Shown here one piece after another: positions 8,964-16,490 of a DNA stretch of 64,000 bases. Both the position numbers and the translations under genes were made by a program. Within the stretch, counting starts at the first letter, position 1. Each line of letters starts with the position of its first letter. The notes below the pieces were generated by a model. The model was not told the DNA's origin. It saw only the letters and a program-made list of their open reading frames with translations, and made no database searches. Source of the DNA: Hungatella sp. (lineage in GTDB: Bacteria > Bacillota > Clostridia > Lachnospirales > Lachnospiraceae); NCBI GenBank assembly GCA_022796015.1, contig JAAWHU010000003.1, positions 19,927 to 83,926 on the forward strand. The letters run 5' to 3'.

Positions 8964-9181
8964 CTAGGTGATTGCGAAAGTCAAAATTAAAAGAATATTC
9001 TGACAATATATTACATCCAAAGTCTGTTGCACCAAGCATTTCAATGAGCCCAGGAAAGCAGAACCCAGTCGGGGTTAGTCCCTCCTGTGTTCTATGGTCT
9101 CATTTTCATGGTGCAAATGTCTTTTCCTGTCATATATTGTCAGAATATTTGGCTAAGTTTCGAGTTTCGCAATTACCTATC
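8964..9181. mobile_element. MITE-like palindromic element with 8-bp flanking repeat
   Basis: A 218-bp non-coding element that folds over almost its whole length. The ends share TAGGT-ATTGCGAAA (left from 8965, right reverse complement from 9179). An 18-bp perfect arm pairs 8994-9011 with 9132-9149, and TTGCACCA pairs 9027-9034 with 9109-9116. The hairpin tip is an AACCC...GGGTT palindrome near 9063-9077. ATTATATC flanks both sides (8956-8963 and 9182-9189), as expected for a target duplication. No transposase is encoded. It fills most of the intergenic region between the M20 gene and murC. The short ORFs readable through it are by-products of the palindrome. Confidence 0.82.
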
Positions 9182-9344
9182 ATTATATCATGTCCGTGGC
9201 AATTATCGTGAAAAAAATTTCATAAATTCAGGTTCCCGATTCCGCGGAGAAAGACAGGAAAACCAGTAGATTTTCCCGCCTTTTTTTATTATAATAAGAA
9301 AAGAGACTTTTGCGGCTCAAAATTTATGTAAAGGTGGATACAGT

Positions 9345-10724
9345 ATGTATGAGATAGATTTTACCAAACCGGGGCACATACATTTTATCGGAATCGGCGG
9401 GATCAGCATGAGCGGGCTGGCGGAGATCCTTATGGAGGAGGGATTTACCGTATCCGGATCGGATGCACAGAAGTCGGATCTGACAAAGCACTTGGAGACA
9501 AAGGGAGCCGTGGTGTACTACGGCCAGCAGGCATCCAATATAAAAGATGGAGTTGATGTGGTCGTGTATACGGCAGCAGTTCACCCCGATAATCCGGAGT
9601 ATGGCGCTGCAAAGGAGAAAGCTCTTCCCATGCTGACCCGGGCGGAGCTTTTGGGTCAGATGATGAAAAACTATCGGTACGCAGTGGGAATCTCCGGAAC
9701 CCACGGCAAGACTACTACCACCTCCATGGTGGCGGAGATTCTTATGGCTGCTGGGAAGGATCCCACCATATCCGTAGGGGGAATCCTGAATTCCATTGGC
9801 GGCAATATCCGCGTAGGAGGATCCGACCTGTTTGTGACAGAGGCCTGCGAATACACCAACAGCTTTTTGTCCTTCTTCCCCAATATGGAGATTATTTTGA
9901 ACATAGAAGAGGATCATCTGGACTTTTTTAAAGATATTGAGGATATCAGAAGATCCTTCCGCCTTTTTGCCGAGAAGCTTCCAAAGGACGGGGTTCTGGT
10001 GATCAACAGCGATATTGAGCGGTATGAGGAGATCACAGAAGGACTGGAGTGCCGTGTAGTGACAGTAGGACATAAACAGGACAGCGACTACAGCGCCGGA
10101 CACATCACCTATGACCAATATGCCAGAGACACCTTTGATCTGCTGATTCACGGAGAGAAGGCGGCGACGGTGACTCTGGGAGTGCCGGGGGAGCACAATG
10201 TATACAATGCTCTGGCCGCCATTGCTTTGTGCCGGGAACTGGGAGTGGATATGGAGCATATCAAGAACGGATTGGCAGGCTTTGTAGGGACCAACCGGAG
10301 ATTCGAGAAGAAGGGGGAGCTTCGGGGAGTTACCGTTATTGATGATTACGCCCATCATCCGGGGGAGATCCGGGCCAGCCTGGCTACGGCTAAGAATTAT
10401 CCCCACAAAAAGCTGTGGTGCGTGTTCCAGCCCCATACCTATACCAGAACCAAGGCATTTATGGATGAATTTGCCCAGAGCCTGTCCCAGGCGGACGAAG
10501 TGATTCTGGCAGATATCTATGCGGCAAGGGAGACCGACGATCTGGGAATCAGCTCAAGGGATATTGCCTCCAGAATAGAGGCCCTGGGTACCAAGGCCCA
10601 CTATTTTTCCACCTTTGACGAGATAGAAAATTTTATTTTAAAAAATTGTGTCCAGGGTGATTTGTTGATAACTATGGGGGCCGGAGATATTGTAAAAGTT
10701 GGGGAAAACCTTCTCGGAATCTAA
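9345..10724 (+). CDS. murC: UDP-N-acetylmuramate--L-alanine ligase
   Basis: Cytoplasmic Mur ligase that adds L-alanine to UDP-MurNAc in peptidoglycan precursor synthesis. Seen in 459 residues: the N-terminal nucleotide-binding loop GIGGISMSGLAEIL (about 15-28), the ATP loop GISGTHGKTTTTSM (about 107-120), the central-domain TEACEYTNSFL and NIEEDHLDFF, and the C-terminal DDYAHHPGEI (about 330-340) and FQPHTYTRTK. The start is supported by AAAGGTGG 7-9 bases upstream. Length is normal. A terminator follows directly and two DnaA boxes overlap its 3' end and the terminator arm. Confidence 0.97.
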   Translation: MYEIDFTKPGHIHFIGIGGISMSGLAEILMEEGFTVSGSDAQKSDLTKHLETKGAVVYYGQQASNIKDGVDVVVYTAAVHPDNPEYGAAKEKALPMLTRAELLGQMMKNYRYAVGISGTHGKTTTTSMVAEILMAAGKDPTISVGGILNSIGGNIRVGGSDLFVTEACEYTNSFLSFFPNMEIILNIEEDHLDFFKDIEDIRRSFRLFAEKLPKDGVLVINSDIERYEEITEGLECRVVTVGHKQDSDYSAGHITYDQYARDTFDLLIHGEKAATVTLGVPGEHNVYNALAAIALCRELGVDMEHIKNGLAGFVGTNRRFEKKGELRGVTVIDDYAHHPGEIRASLATAKNYPHKKLWCVFQPHTYTRTKAFMDEFAQSLSQADEVILADIYAARETDDLGISSRDIASRIEALGTKAHYFSTFDEIENFILKNCVQGDLLITMGAGDIVKVGENLLGI

Positions 10725-10725
10725 G

Positions 10726-10743
10726 TTATCCACATTATCCACA
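10726..10743 (+). promoter_or_regulatory. Tandem DnaA boxes (pair 1)
   Basis: Two abutting perfect TTATCCACA nonamers at 10726-10734 and 10735-10743, immediately after the murC stop. The second overlaps the left arm of the murC terminator. Together with pair 2 they flank an AT-rich stretch ahead of dnaD. Confidence 0.8.
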
Positions 10744-10785
10744 GAGTTTTCAACATTTTCCGATGAAAACGGCTGTGGATTTTTT
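10739..10785 (+). terminator. Intrinsic terminator of murC
   Basis: CCACAG-a-GTTTTC (10739-10751) pairs with GAAAAC-gg-CTGTGG (10765-10778) and is followed by TTTTTT at 10780-10785. Its left arm shares bases with the second DnaA box, so DnaA binding and the terminator overlap physically. Confidence 0.75.
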
Positions 10786-10888
10786 GATTAACATAATAAG
10801 TCGTCAGTAAATTTAAAAATTCTTGATTTACAGGACTTTCTACAAATTCTGACAAGATTTTTACTTTTATGTAGACTGGCCGTCCACA

Positions 10889-10906
10889 TTATCCACATTA
10901 TCCACA
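10889..10906 (+). promoter_or_regulatory. Tandem DnaA boxes (pair 2)
   Basis: Two abutting perfect TTATCCACA nonamers at 10889-10897 and 10898-10906, preceded by a partial box (GTCCACA). They lie about 90 bases before the dnaD start. The roughly 145 bases between pairs 1 and 2 are AT-rich. The position suggests DnaA control of the dnaD / helicase-loader unit or a DnaA-titrating cluster. Confidence 0.8.
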
Positions 10907-10996
10907 ATCCTAAGGTGGAAAAATTCCCCCTATTTCCTTTTGAAACAACATGTGGTATGATTGGAAAAGAGAGGAAAGACAAGGTGAATTGGGGAT

Positions 10997-11989
10997 ATGA
11001 GAAATTGTTTGGAACTGAATGCCACCGTAGTTGCCAATGAATTTATTGACCGTTATATGGTATCTGCCAACGGGGAATATGTGAAGGTTTATCTCTATAT
11101 TCTCAGACATCAGGGAAGGGTGGAGGACGTAAGGCAGATTGCAGACGCCTTAGACCACACGGAGGCCGATGTGAAGAGGGCATTGGGATATTGGATCAAG
11201 CAGGGAGTGCTGACGGAGGAAAGCCCTAAGGCTGTCAGAGGACCCGGTGCGGCGAAAGAAGAGACAGCGGCTGCGCAATCAGCGGCTGCGCCTGGGAAGG
11301 AGAGAAAGACCTACACGCCGGAACAGGTAAGCCGTCTGGCCGGACAGGAGGACTTTACCCAGCTTTTGTACATATCCCAAAAATATATGAACAAGGTGTT
11401 TACTCCCAGAGAGTGCGAGGTCTTTGCCTATCTTTACGATGGGCTTCACATGCCGCCGGAGCTTCTGGAATATCTGGTGGAATACTGTGTCCAGGGCGGG
11501 CATTACAGCATCCGTTATCTGGAATCCGTAGCCTTGAACTGGCATGAGAAGGGCATTGTCAATGTTGCCATGGCCAGAGAATACACCTCCACCTTTTCCA
11601 AGGAAGGCTTTGCAGTGATGCGGGCCTTCGGAATCAGCGACCGCCGGCCCGGGGAAGGGGAGCAGGAGCTGATACGCAAGTGGTACAAAGAGTTTGGCTT
11701 TACCAATGAGATTGTCATGGAGGCATGCAGCAGGACACTAAAGGCCATTCACAAGCCCAGCTTTTCCTATGCGGATAAGATTCTTTCAGATTGGAAAAGA
11801 GGCGGCGTCAGAGTTCTGGCGGACATAGGAAGGCTGGATGAAAAGAGGGACAGGGATGGCAAGAAAGGCAGTGTGCCCGCGGCAGCCGTGAAGCCGGCGA
11901 GAAATCAGTTTCATAATTTTGAGCAGCGCAGCACGGACTATGATGCCGTGGTTTTGGAACGCCTCAAGGAGCGCTTGGGCGGACAGTAA
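10997..11989 (+). CDS. DnaD domain-containing replication initiation protein
   Basis: A 330-residue DnaD/DnaB-type primosome protein. The N-terminal winged-helix part (about residues 1-75) includes FIDRYMVSANGEYVKVYLYILRH, typical of clostridial DnaD. A Ala/Glu-rich linker (about 78-105) leads to two DnaD-like helical modules (about 105-190 and 195-270), the second containing IRKWYKEFGFTNEIVMEA. In Bacillus, DnaD and DnaB help load the replicative helicase at DnaA-bound origins. The ATG is preceded by AAGGTG at about 10 bases; an in-frame stop just upstream rules out an earlier start. It is followed after 51 bases by the helicase loader, and two pairs of DnaA boxes precede it. Confidence 0.92.
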   Translation: MRNCLELNATVVANEFIDRYMVSANGEYVKVYLYILRHQGRVEDVRQIADALDHTEADVKRALGYWIKQGVLTEESPKAVRGPGAAKEETAAAQSAAAPGKERKTYTPEQVSRLAGQEDFTQLLYISQKYMNKVFTPRECEVFAYLYDGLHMPPELLEYLVEYCVQGGHYSIRYLESVALNWHEKGIVNVAMAREYTSTFSKEGFAVMRAFGISDRRPGEGEQELIRKWYKEFGFTNEIVMEACSRTLKAIHKPSFSYADKILSDWKRGGVRVLADIGRLDEKRDRDGKKGSVPAAAVKPARNQFHNFEQRSTDYDAVVLERLKERLGGQ

Positions 11990-12040
11990 AGGTGCCGGGC
12001 AGAGCCCGAAAGAGTATGCCGGGACCGGCAAGGAGGAGTT

Positions 12041-13024
12041 ATGGGGCTGAGCAATTCTCAATATAACGCAATTATGCGGATTTATAATCAGCGTCAGTTT
12101 CAAAATAAAGATGAGCAGGATAAGCGGGTAAAGGAGGTCTACGACAGGCTTCCCCAGATACGGCAGATTGATGATGCCATAAGCACCCAGGCCGTGGCCT
12201 GTGCCAGACGGCTTCTGGAAGGCGACAAGGGAGCCAGGGATGTACTGAGAAGGCAGCTGGAGGACTTAAGAGAACAGAAGGCAGTCCTGCTGAAGGCCTA
12301 TGGCTACAGGAGCGACTATATGGAGCTTCAGTACCATTGCCCCCAGTGCCAGGACACCGGTTATGTGGAGGGGAAGAAGTGTCATTGCTTCAAAAAGGAA
12401 GAGATAAGCCTTTTGTATTCTCAGTCCAATATTCAGGATATTTTGGCAAAGGAGAATTTTTCTACCTTTACCTTTGATTATTATGACAACAAGGAGGTGA
12501 TTCCCCAGATCGGCATGACTGTGGCTGGTTATATGAGGCAGGTGCACGGCTGGTGCCGGGAGTATGTGGAGGGATTTAAGAATAAGGGGGGCAATCTGAT
12601 ATTTACAGGAAGTACTGGTGTAGGCAAGACATTTCTCACAAACTGTATCGCAAAAGAACTCATAGATGGATATCAGTCGGTGATCTATCTGTCTGCCAAT
12701 GACCTGTTTGACATCTTTTCCAAGAATAAGTTTCACTATGGAACAGAGGAAGAAATGCGGGATATGTATCAGTATATTCTGGACTGTGATCTGCTGATCA
12801 TTGATGATTTGGGAACAGAGCTGAATAATACCTTTGTTTCATCTCAGCTGTTTTATTGCATTAATGAACGGATGATCCGGAAAAAGGGAACCATTATTTC
12901 CACGAATCTTTCCATAGATATGCTTCGTGATACTTATTCTGACAGGATTTCATCAAGAATTATCAGTCAATATACCATTATCCCGCTGTATGGCGGAGAT
13001 ATTCGGCTTAAGCTTGGCTCTTGA
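12041..13024 (+). CDS. DnaC/DnaI-type helicase loader ATPase
   Basis: A 327-residue AAA+ ATPase that loads the replicative DNA helicase. The N-terminal region has a predicted coil and a zinc-binding motif, CPQCQDTGYVEGKKCHC (about residues 103-119), as in Bacillus DnaI. The ATPase domain has Walker A FTGSTGVGKTF (about 188-198), Walker B LLIIDDLGTE (about 250-259), and sensor/arginine motifs IISTNLS and YSDRISSRI. GGAGG lies 6 bases before the ATG. It is the second gene of the dnaD unit, giving a complete loader pair after a DnaA-box region. The prs promoter -35 hexamer overlaps its stop codon. Confidence 0.93.
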   Translation: MGLSNSQYNAIMRIYNQRQFQNKDEQDKRVKEVYDRLPQIRQIDDAISTQAVACARRLLEGDKGARDVLRRQLEDLREQKAVLLKAYGYRSDYMELQYHCPQCQDTGYVEGKKCHCFKKEEISLLYSQSNIQDILAKENFSTFTFDYYDNKEVIPQIGMTVAGYMRQVHGWCREYVEGFKNKGGNLIFTGSTGVGKTFLTNCIAKELIDGYQSVIYLSANDLFDIFSKNKFHYGTEEEMRDMYQYILDCDLLIIDDLGTELNNTFVSSQLFYCINERMIRKKGTIISTNLSIDMLRDTYSDRISSRIISQYTIIPLYGGDIRLKLGS

Positions 13025-13049
13025 CTAATTTCATTCATAATGATATAAA
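13021..13049 (+). promoter_or_regulatory. Sigma-A promoter for prs
   Basis: TTGACT (13021-13026), a 17-base spacer, then TATAAA (13044-13049). The -35 hexamer overlaps the stop of the helicase-loader gene. Transcription should start near 13056, 30 bases before the prs ATG. Confidence 0.7.
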
Positions 13050-13086
13050 AGACATGTCAAAAGAAACCGCATAGATGGAGGAAGAT

Positions 13087-14259
13087 ATGATATACAGAGA
13101 GAAAACCATTGAGACGATTCCCGTAGGTCCTCTGGGACTTGTTCCGCTTAAGAGCTGTAAGGAATTGGGAGAAAAAGTCAACAACTACCTTGTAAACTGG
13201 AGAAGAGAACGAGAAAGCGAACATAAATCTACGATTGCATTTGCGGGCTACCAGAGAGATTCCTACATTATTGATGCGAAAACCCCCAGATTTGGTTCGG
13301 GAGAGGCCAAAGGCGCCCTGGAAGCCTCAGTCCGCGGCGACGATCTGTATATTATGGTTGATGTGTGCAACTACAGTCTTACCTATTCCTTGTGCGGGAT
13401 TACCAATCACATGTCGCCGGACGACCATTTCCAGGATCTGAAGCGGATTATTGCGGCAGCGGCAGGCAAGGCCAGAAGAATCAATGTGATTATGCCCTTC
13501 CTCTATGAGAGCCGTCAGCACAAGCGCTCCAGCAGAGAGTCCTTAGACTGCGCCCTGGCCCTCCAGGAGCTGGCCAATATGGGTGTGGAGAATATCATCA
13601 CCTTTGACGCCCATGACCCCAGGGTTCAGAATGCCATACCGGGAAAAGGCTTTGAGACCGTGCAGCCCATCTACCAGTTTATTAAGCACCTGTTAAAGGT
13701 GGAGACACAGCTTGAGATCGACAGCGACCACATGATGGTCATCAGCCCCGACGAAGGCGGCATGAGCAGGGCCGTGTACTTTGCCAATGTGCTGGGGCTG
13801 GATATGGGAATGTTCTACAAGCGCCGGGATTACACCCGTATTGTGGATGGACGCAACCCCATAGTGGCCCATGAATTTTTAGGTACCAGCGTAGAGGGAA
13901 AAGACGTGATCATTGTGGACGACATGATTTCCTCCGGGGAGAGTATGCAGGATGTGGCGGCGGAATTAAAGAGGAGAAAGGCCAGAAAGGTATTTATCTT
14001 CTCTACATTCGGCCTTTTCACCAACGGTCTTGCCGGATTTGATAAGTTCCATGAGGAAGGGATCATTGACCGGATTCTTACTACCAACCTGGTGTACCAG
14101 AGCCCGGAGCTTTTGTCCAAGCCCTATTATACCAGCGTGGATATGAGCAAATACATTGCGCTGATTATTGACAACCTGAATCATGACGCCTCTTTAAGCG
14201 ATCTTCTGAATCCTACAGGAAGAATCAACAGGCTTTTGGAGAAATATCGGGAAAAATAA
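13087..14259 (+). CDS. prs: Ribose-phosphate pyrophosphokinase (PRPP synthetase), long form
   Basis: Makes PRPP from ribose 5-phosphate and ATP for nucleotide, His and Trp synthesis. The 390-residue protein is the longer variant found in Clostridia (classical Prs is about 315). Seen: SRESLDCALALQELANMGVENIITFDAHDPRVQ (paired catalytic and regulatory region, about 145-180), VISPDEGGMSRA (about 220), and the PRPP-binding loop DVIIVDDMISSGESM (about 275-289). I chose the ATG at 13087 because GGAGG sits 7 bases upstream; the ATG at 13075 in frame would place that site inside the gene. A promoter and a strong terminator bracket it, so it is probably monocistronic. Confidence 0.93.
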   Translation: MIYREKTIETIPVGPLGLVPLKSCKELGEKVNNYLVNWRRERESEHKSTIAFAGYQRDSYIIDAKTPRFGSGEAKGALEASVRGDDLYIMVDVCNYSLTYSLCGITNHMSPDDHFQDLKRIIAAAAGKARRINVIMPFLYESRQHKRSSRESLDCALALQELANMGVENIITFDAHDPRVQNAIPGKGFETVQPIYQFIKHLLKVETQLEIDSDHMMVISPDEGGMSRAVYFANVLGLDMGMFYKRRDYTRIVDGRNPIVAHEFLGTSVEGKDVIIVDDMISSGESMQDVAAELKRRKARKVFIFSTFGLFTNGLAGFDKFHEEGIIDRILTTNLVYQSPELLSKPYYTSVDMSKYIALIIDNLNHDASLSDLLNPTGRINRLLEKYREK

Positions 14260-14280
14260 TCTACTATCGTTTTCATAATC

Positions 14281-14325
14281 AAGAAGTGCCACAGGACGGC
14301 AGACAGCCGAATTGTGGCACTTCTT
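14281..14325. terminator. Bidirectional terminator between prs and a histidine kinase gene
   Basis: Perfect 13-bp stem, AAGAAGTGCCACA (14281-14293) with its complement at 14313-14325, loop of 19 bases. It lies between convergent genes and ends 5 bases before the histidine kinase stop codon. Confidence 0.85.
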
Positions 14326-14330
14326 ATTGG

Positions 14331-15728
14331 TTACGCCCGGGGAAGGGTAAAGATAAATTCCGTCCCCACGCCCTCGGTGCTGATCACGTCAATGGTTTCG
14401 CCGTGGTTTTGGATAATCTCTTTCACAATGGCCAGTCCCAGGCCTGTGCCCTTCTTATCCTTTCCACGTGAAAGATCCGTCTTATAGAACCGCTCCCAGA
14501 TCTTCTTTAAACTGTCCTTGGGAATACCGATTCCCGTATCCTTTACGGACACAAAGACCTTTTCGTATTTTAAGGTAGTCTGAATGTAGATAATGGAATC
14601 CTGGTGGCTGAACTTGATGGCATTGTCAATAAGGTTGTAGAGAACCTGCTGAATCTTTCCTAAGTCTGCATGAACCATGGTAATGTTCTCGGAAAATGTG
14701 AGATCCAGCATAATATTTTTGGTATCGCAGGTGCCTTCAAAGGATGCAGCCGTATCCTTGATGACCCGGTTGATGTCAAAGTTGGTTCGAGACAAATAGC
14801 CTTTGCTGTCCAGGGAATTCAAAGTGAGAAGTCCCTGGGTCAGCTTGTTGAGCCGTTCCGTCTCGGAGATTACCAGGGTCAAATATTTTTCATACAGCTC
14901 AGGGGGGATGGTGCCATCCAATATGGCTTCCAGATACCCCTTTATGGAGGTCAGGGGAGAGCGGAAGTCGTGGGAAATATTGGCGATGAAGGTTCTCTGG
15001 TATCCTTCCATCTTATCCAGCTCGTCGGACATATAATTGAGGGTGGCGGCCAGGTATCCCATCTCGTCCTGAGTATGTATGGTGGTCTTGTAGGTCAGGT
15101 TGCCGGCCGCATACTGGTTGGCGGCCTCGGTGATTTTCTTTAAAGGAAAATATACGGTCTTGGTAAACACCAGAAGGATAATCAGGGACAGGGCGAAGAT
15201 GATTCCGGAGATAATGTACAAAATATTCAGGAACCGGTCTTTTGCAGCATGAACCTGTCTCATAGGCAGGTGAATCAACACATAACCGTAGGTAGTGTAA
15301 TTGCCTGTAATGGGGGCGGAGACGGTCATCACATCCTCGGAGAAACAGTCATTGTACGTGCCGATGGTATAATGACGGTTGCCGTTTAGGGTGGGGTCAA
15401 AGCCTGCTACGGTTTGTCCTACTTTGACGGGATGATTGCTGTCCACGACCACAGTCCCCCGGTTGTTTACCACCCATATTTCCGCCTTTAAGTAGGTAGC
15501 TACGGCTTCCAGCTGGGGATAGGCGGAATCAATATTCAAGTTGCGGCCTTTGTACACCTCACTGTAGCTGGTAGCCAAAAGATTGGCCTCATCGTAAAGG
15601 GTCTCGGATTCTTCCTGAATCAGCTGTTCATAGGTCATCTCCGAGGCTGTGGTTCCTATGACAAAGAACCCCAGCAGCCCGAAGACCAGATAGCCCAGTA
15701 TGAATTTGTAGTAAAGAGAATGGGTCAT
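14331..15728 (-). CDS. Sensor histidine kinase (PhoR/ResE-like, HAMP)
   Basis: A 465-residue membrane sensor kinase. One transmembrane helix near residues 9-30 and another near 165-190 bracket an extracytoplasmic sensor (about 30-165). A HAMP domain follows (about 190-240), then a HisKA dimerisation domain with SHDFRSPLTSIKGY (about 253-266, His phosphosite), and an HATPase domain with the N box NLIDNAIKF, DTGIGIP and GTGLGLAIVKEI. It is the third gene of an operon behind mutS2 and its cognate OmpR-type regulator, from which it is separated by 34 bases. Signal unknown; the output may include cell envelope genes as for related clostridial kinases (inference). Confidence 0.93.
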   Translation of the reverse strand: MTHSLYYKFILGYLVFGLLGFFVIGTTASEMTYEQLIQEESETLYDEANLLATSYSEVYKGRNLNIDSAYPQLEAVATYLKAEIWVVNNRGTVVVDSNHPVKVGQTVAGFDPTLNGNRHYTIGTYNDCFSEDVMTVSAPITGNYTTYGYVLIHLPMRQVHAAKDRFLNILYIISGIIFALSLIILLVFTKTVYFPLKKITEAANQYAAGNLTYKTTIHTQDEMGYLAATLNYMSDELDKMEGYQRTFIANISHDFRSPLTSIKGYLEAILDGTIPPELYEKYLTLVISETERLNKLTQGLLTLNSLDSKGYLSRTNFDINRVIKDTAASFEGTCDTKNIMLDLTFSENITMVHADLGKIQQVLYNLIDNAIKFSHQDSIIYIQTTLKYEKVFVSVKDTGIGIPKDSLKKIWERFYKTDLSRGKDKKGTGLGLAIVKEIIQNHGETIDVISTEGVGTEFIFTLPRA

Positions 15729-15762
15729 GGGATATCACCTCGCAGCCAGGGCATATACGTCA

Positions 15763-16479
15763 TCAGCGTTTCACCTCGAACTTGTATCCGATCCCCCATA
15801 CGGTAGTCAGAGCCCAGTTATTGTTGTCCTTAATCTTTTCTCTGAGACGCTTGATATGCACGTCCACAGTCCGGGTGTCGCCGATGTACTCATATCCCCA
15901 GATATGATCCAGAAGCTGCTCCCTGGTAAACACCTGATTGGGGGAGGAAGCCAGGAAATACAGCAGCTCCAGCTCCTTGGGAGGCATCTCCACAGAGCGG
16001 CCGTTGTAGGTTACGGAGTAGTTGGTCAGATTCACAATAAGTCCGGGAAATTCCACATAATCCCCCTGCTGGTCTGTGCCGGGCCGCTGGTCCGTGACGC
16101 CGGGAACTGCATGGTAGCGCCGCAGAACCGCCTTGACCCGGGCCACCAGCTCCTTGGAATCAAAGGGCTTGATCATATAATCGTCAGCCCCCAGCTCCAG
16201 GCCCAGAACCTTATCGAAGATCTCGCCTTTGGCAGACAGCATGATGATGGGAACCTGGGAGGTGGTTCTCAGTTCCCGGCAGACCTGGTACCCGTCAATG
16301 CCGGGAAGCATCAGATCCAGAAGGATAATGTTGGGCTTAAACTCCGAAAATACCCGGAGCGCCTCCTCCCCATCATATACGATTAAGGTTTCATAACATT
16401 CTTTGGTCAGATAAAGGGAAATTAATTCCGCAATATTGGCATCATCATCAACAATAAGTACCCGCTGTTTTTCTGCCAT
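15763..16479 (-). CDS. OmpR/PhoB-type response regulator
   Basis: A 238-residue two-domain regulator. The receiver domain (about 1-120) has the acidic pair VDDDAN, phosphosite Asp in NIILLDLMLPGIDG (about residue 55), the switch Ser/Thr in IIMLSAKGE and Lys in MIKPFDSKEL. The winged-helix DNA-binding domain (about 140-238) contains ELELLYFLASSPNQVFTREQLLDHIWG and TRTVDVHIKRLREKI. It is encoded between mutS2 (11 bases upstream) and the histidine kinase (34 bases downstream), so all three should share a transcript. Targets unknown. Confidence 0.95.
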   Translation of the reverse strand: MAEKQRVLIVDDDANIAELISLYLTKECYETLIVYDGEEALRVFSEFKPNIILLDLMLPGIDGYQVCRELRTTSQVPIIMLSAKGEIFDKVLGLELGADDYMIKPFDSKELVARVKAVLRRYHAVPGVTDQRPGTDQQGDYVEFPGLIVNLTNYSVTYNGRSVEMPPKELELLYFLASSPNQVFTREQLLDHIWGYEYIGDTRTVDVHIKRLREKIKDNNNWALTTVWGIGYKFEVKR

Positions 16480-16490
16480 CTGAATACCTC

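Noticed and set aside
8972..9269. Short plus-strand ORFs between the M20 gene and murC
   Set aside because: They run through the palindromic element, have no ribosome site and no protein-like composition; the palindrome itself produces them.
10726..10906. Chromosomal origin oriC
   Set aside because: dnaA, dnaN, rpmH or gidA are not adjacent; four boxes and AT-rich DNA fit regulation or titration as well, so origin status is not claimed.
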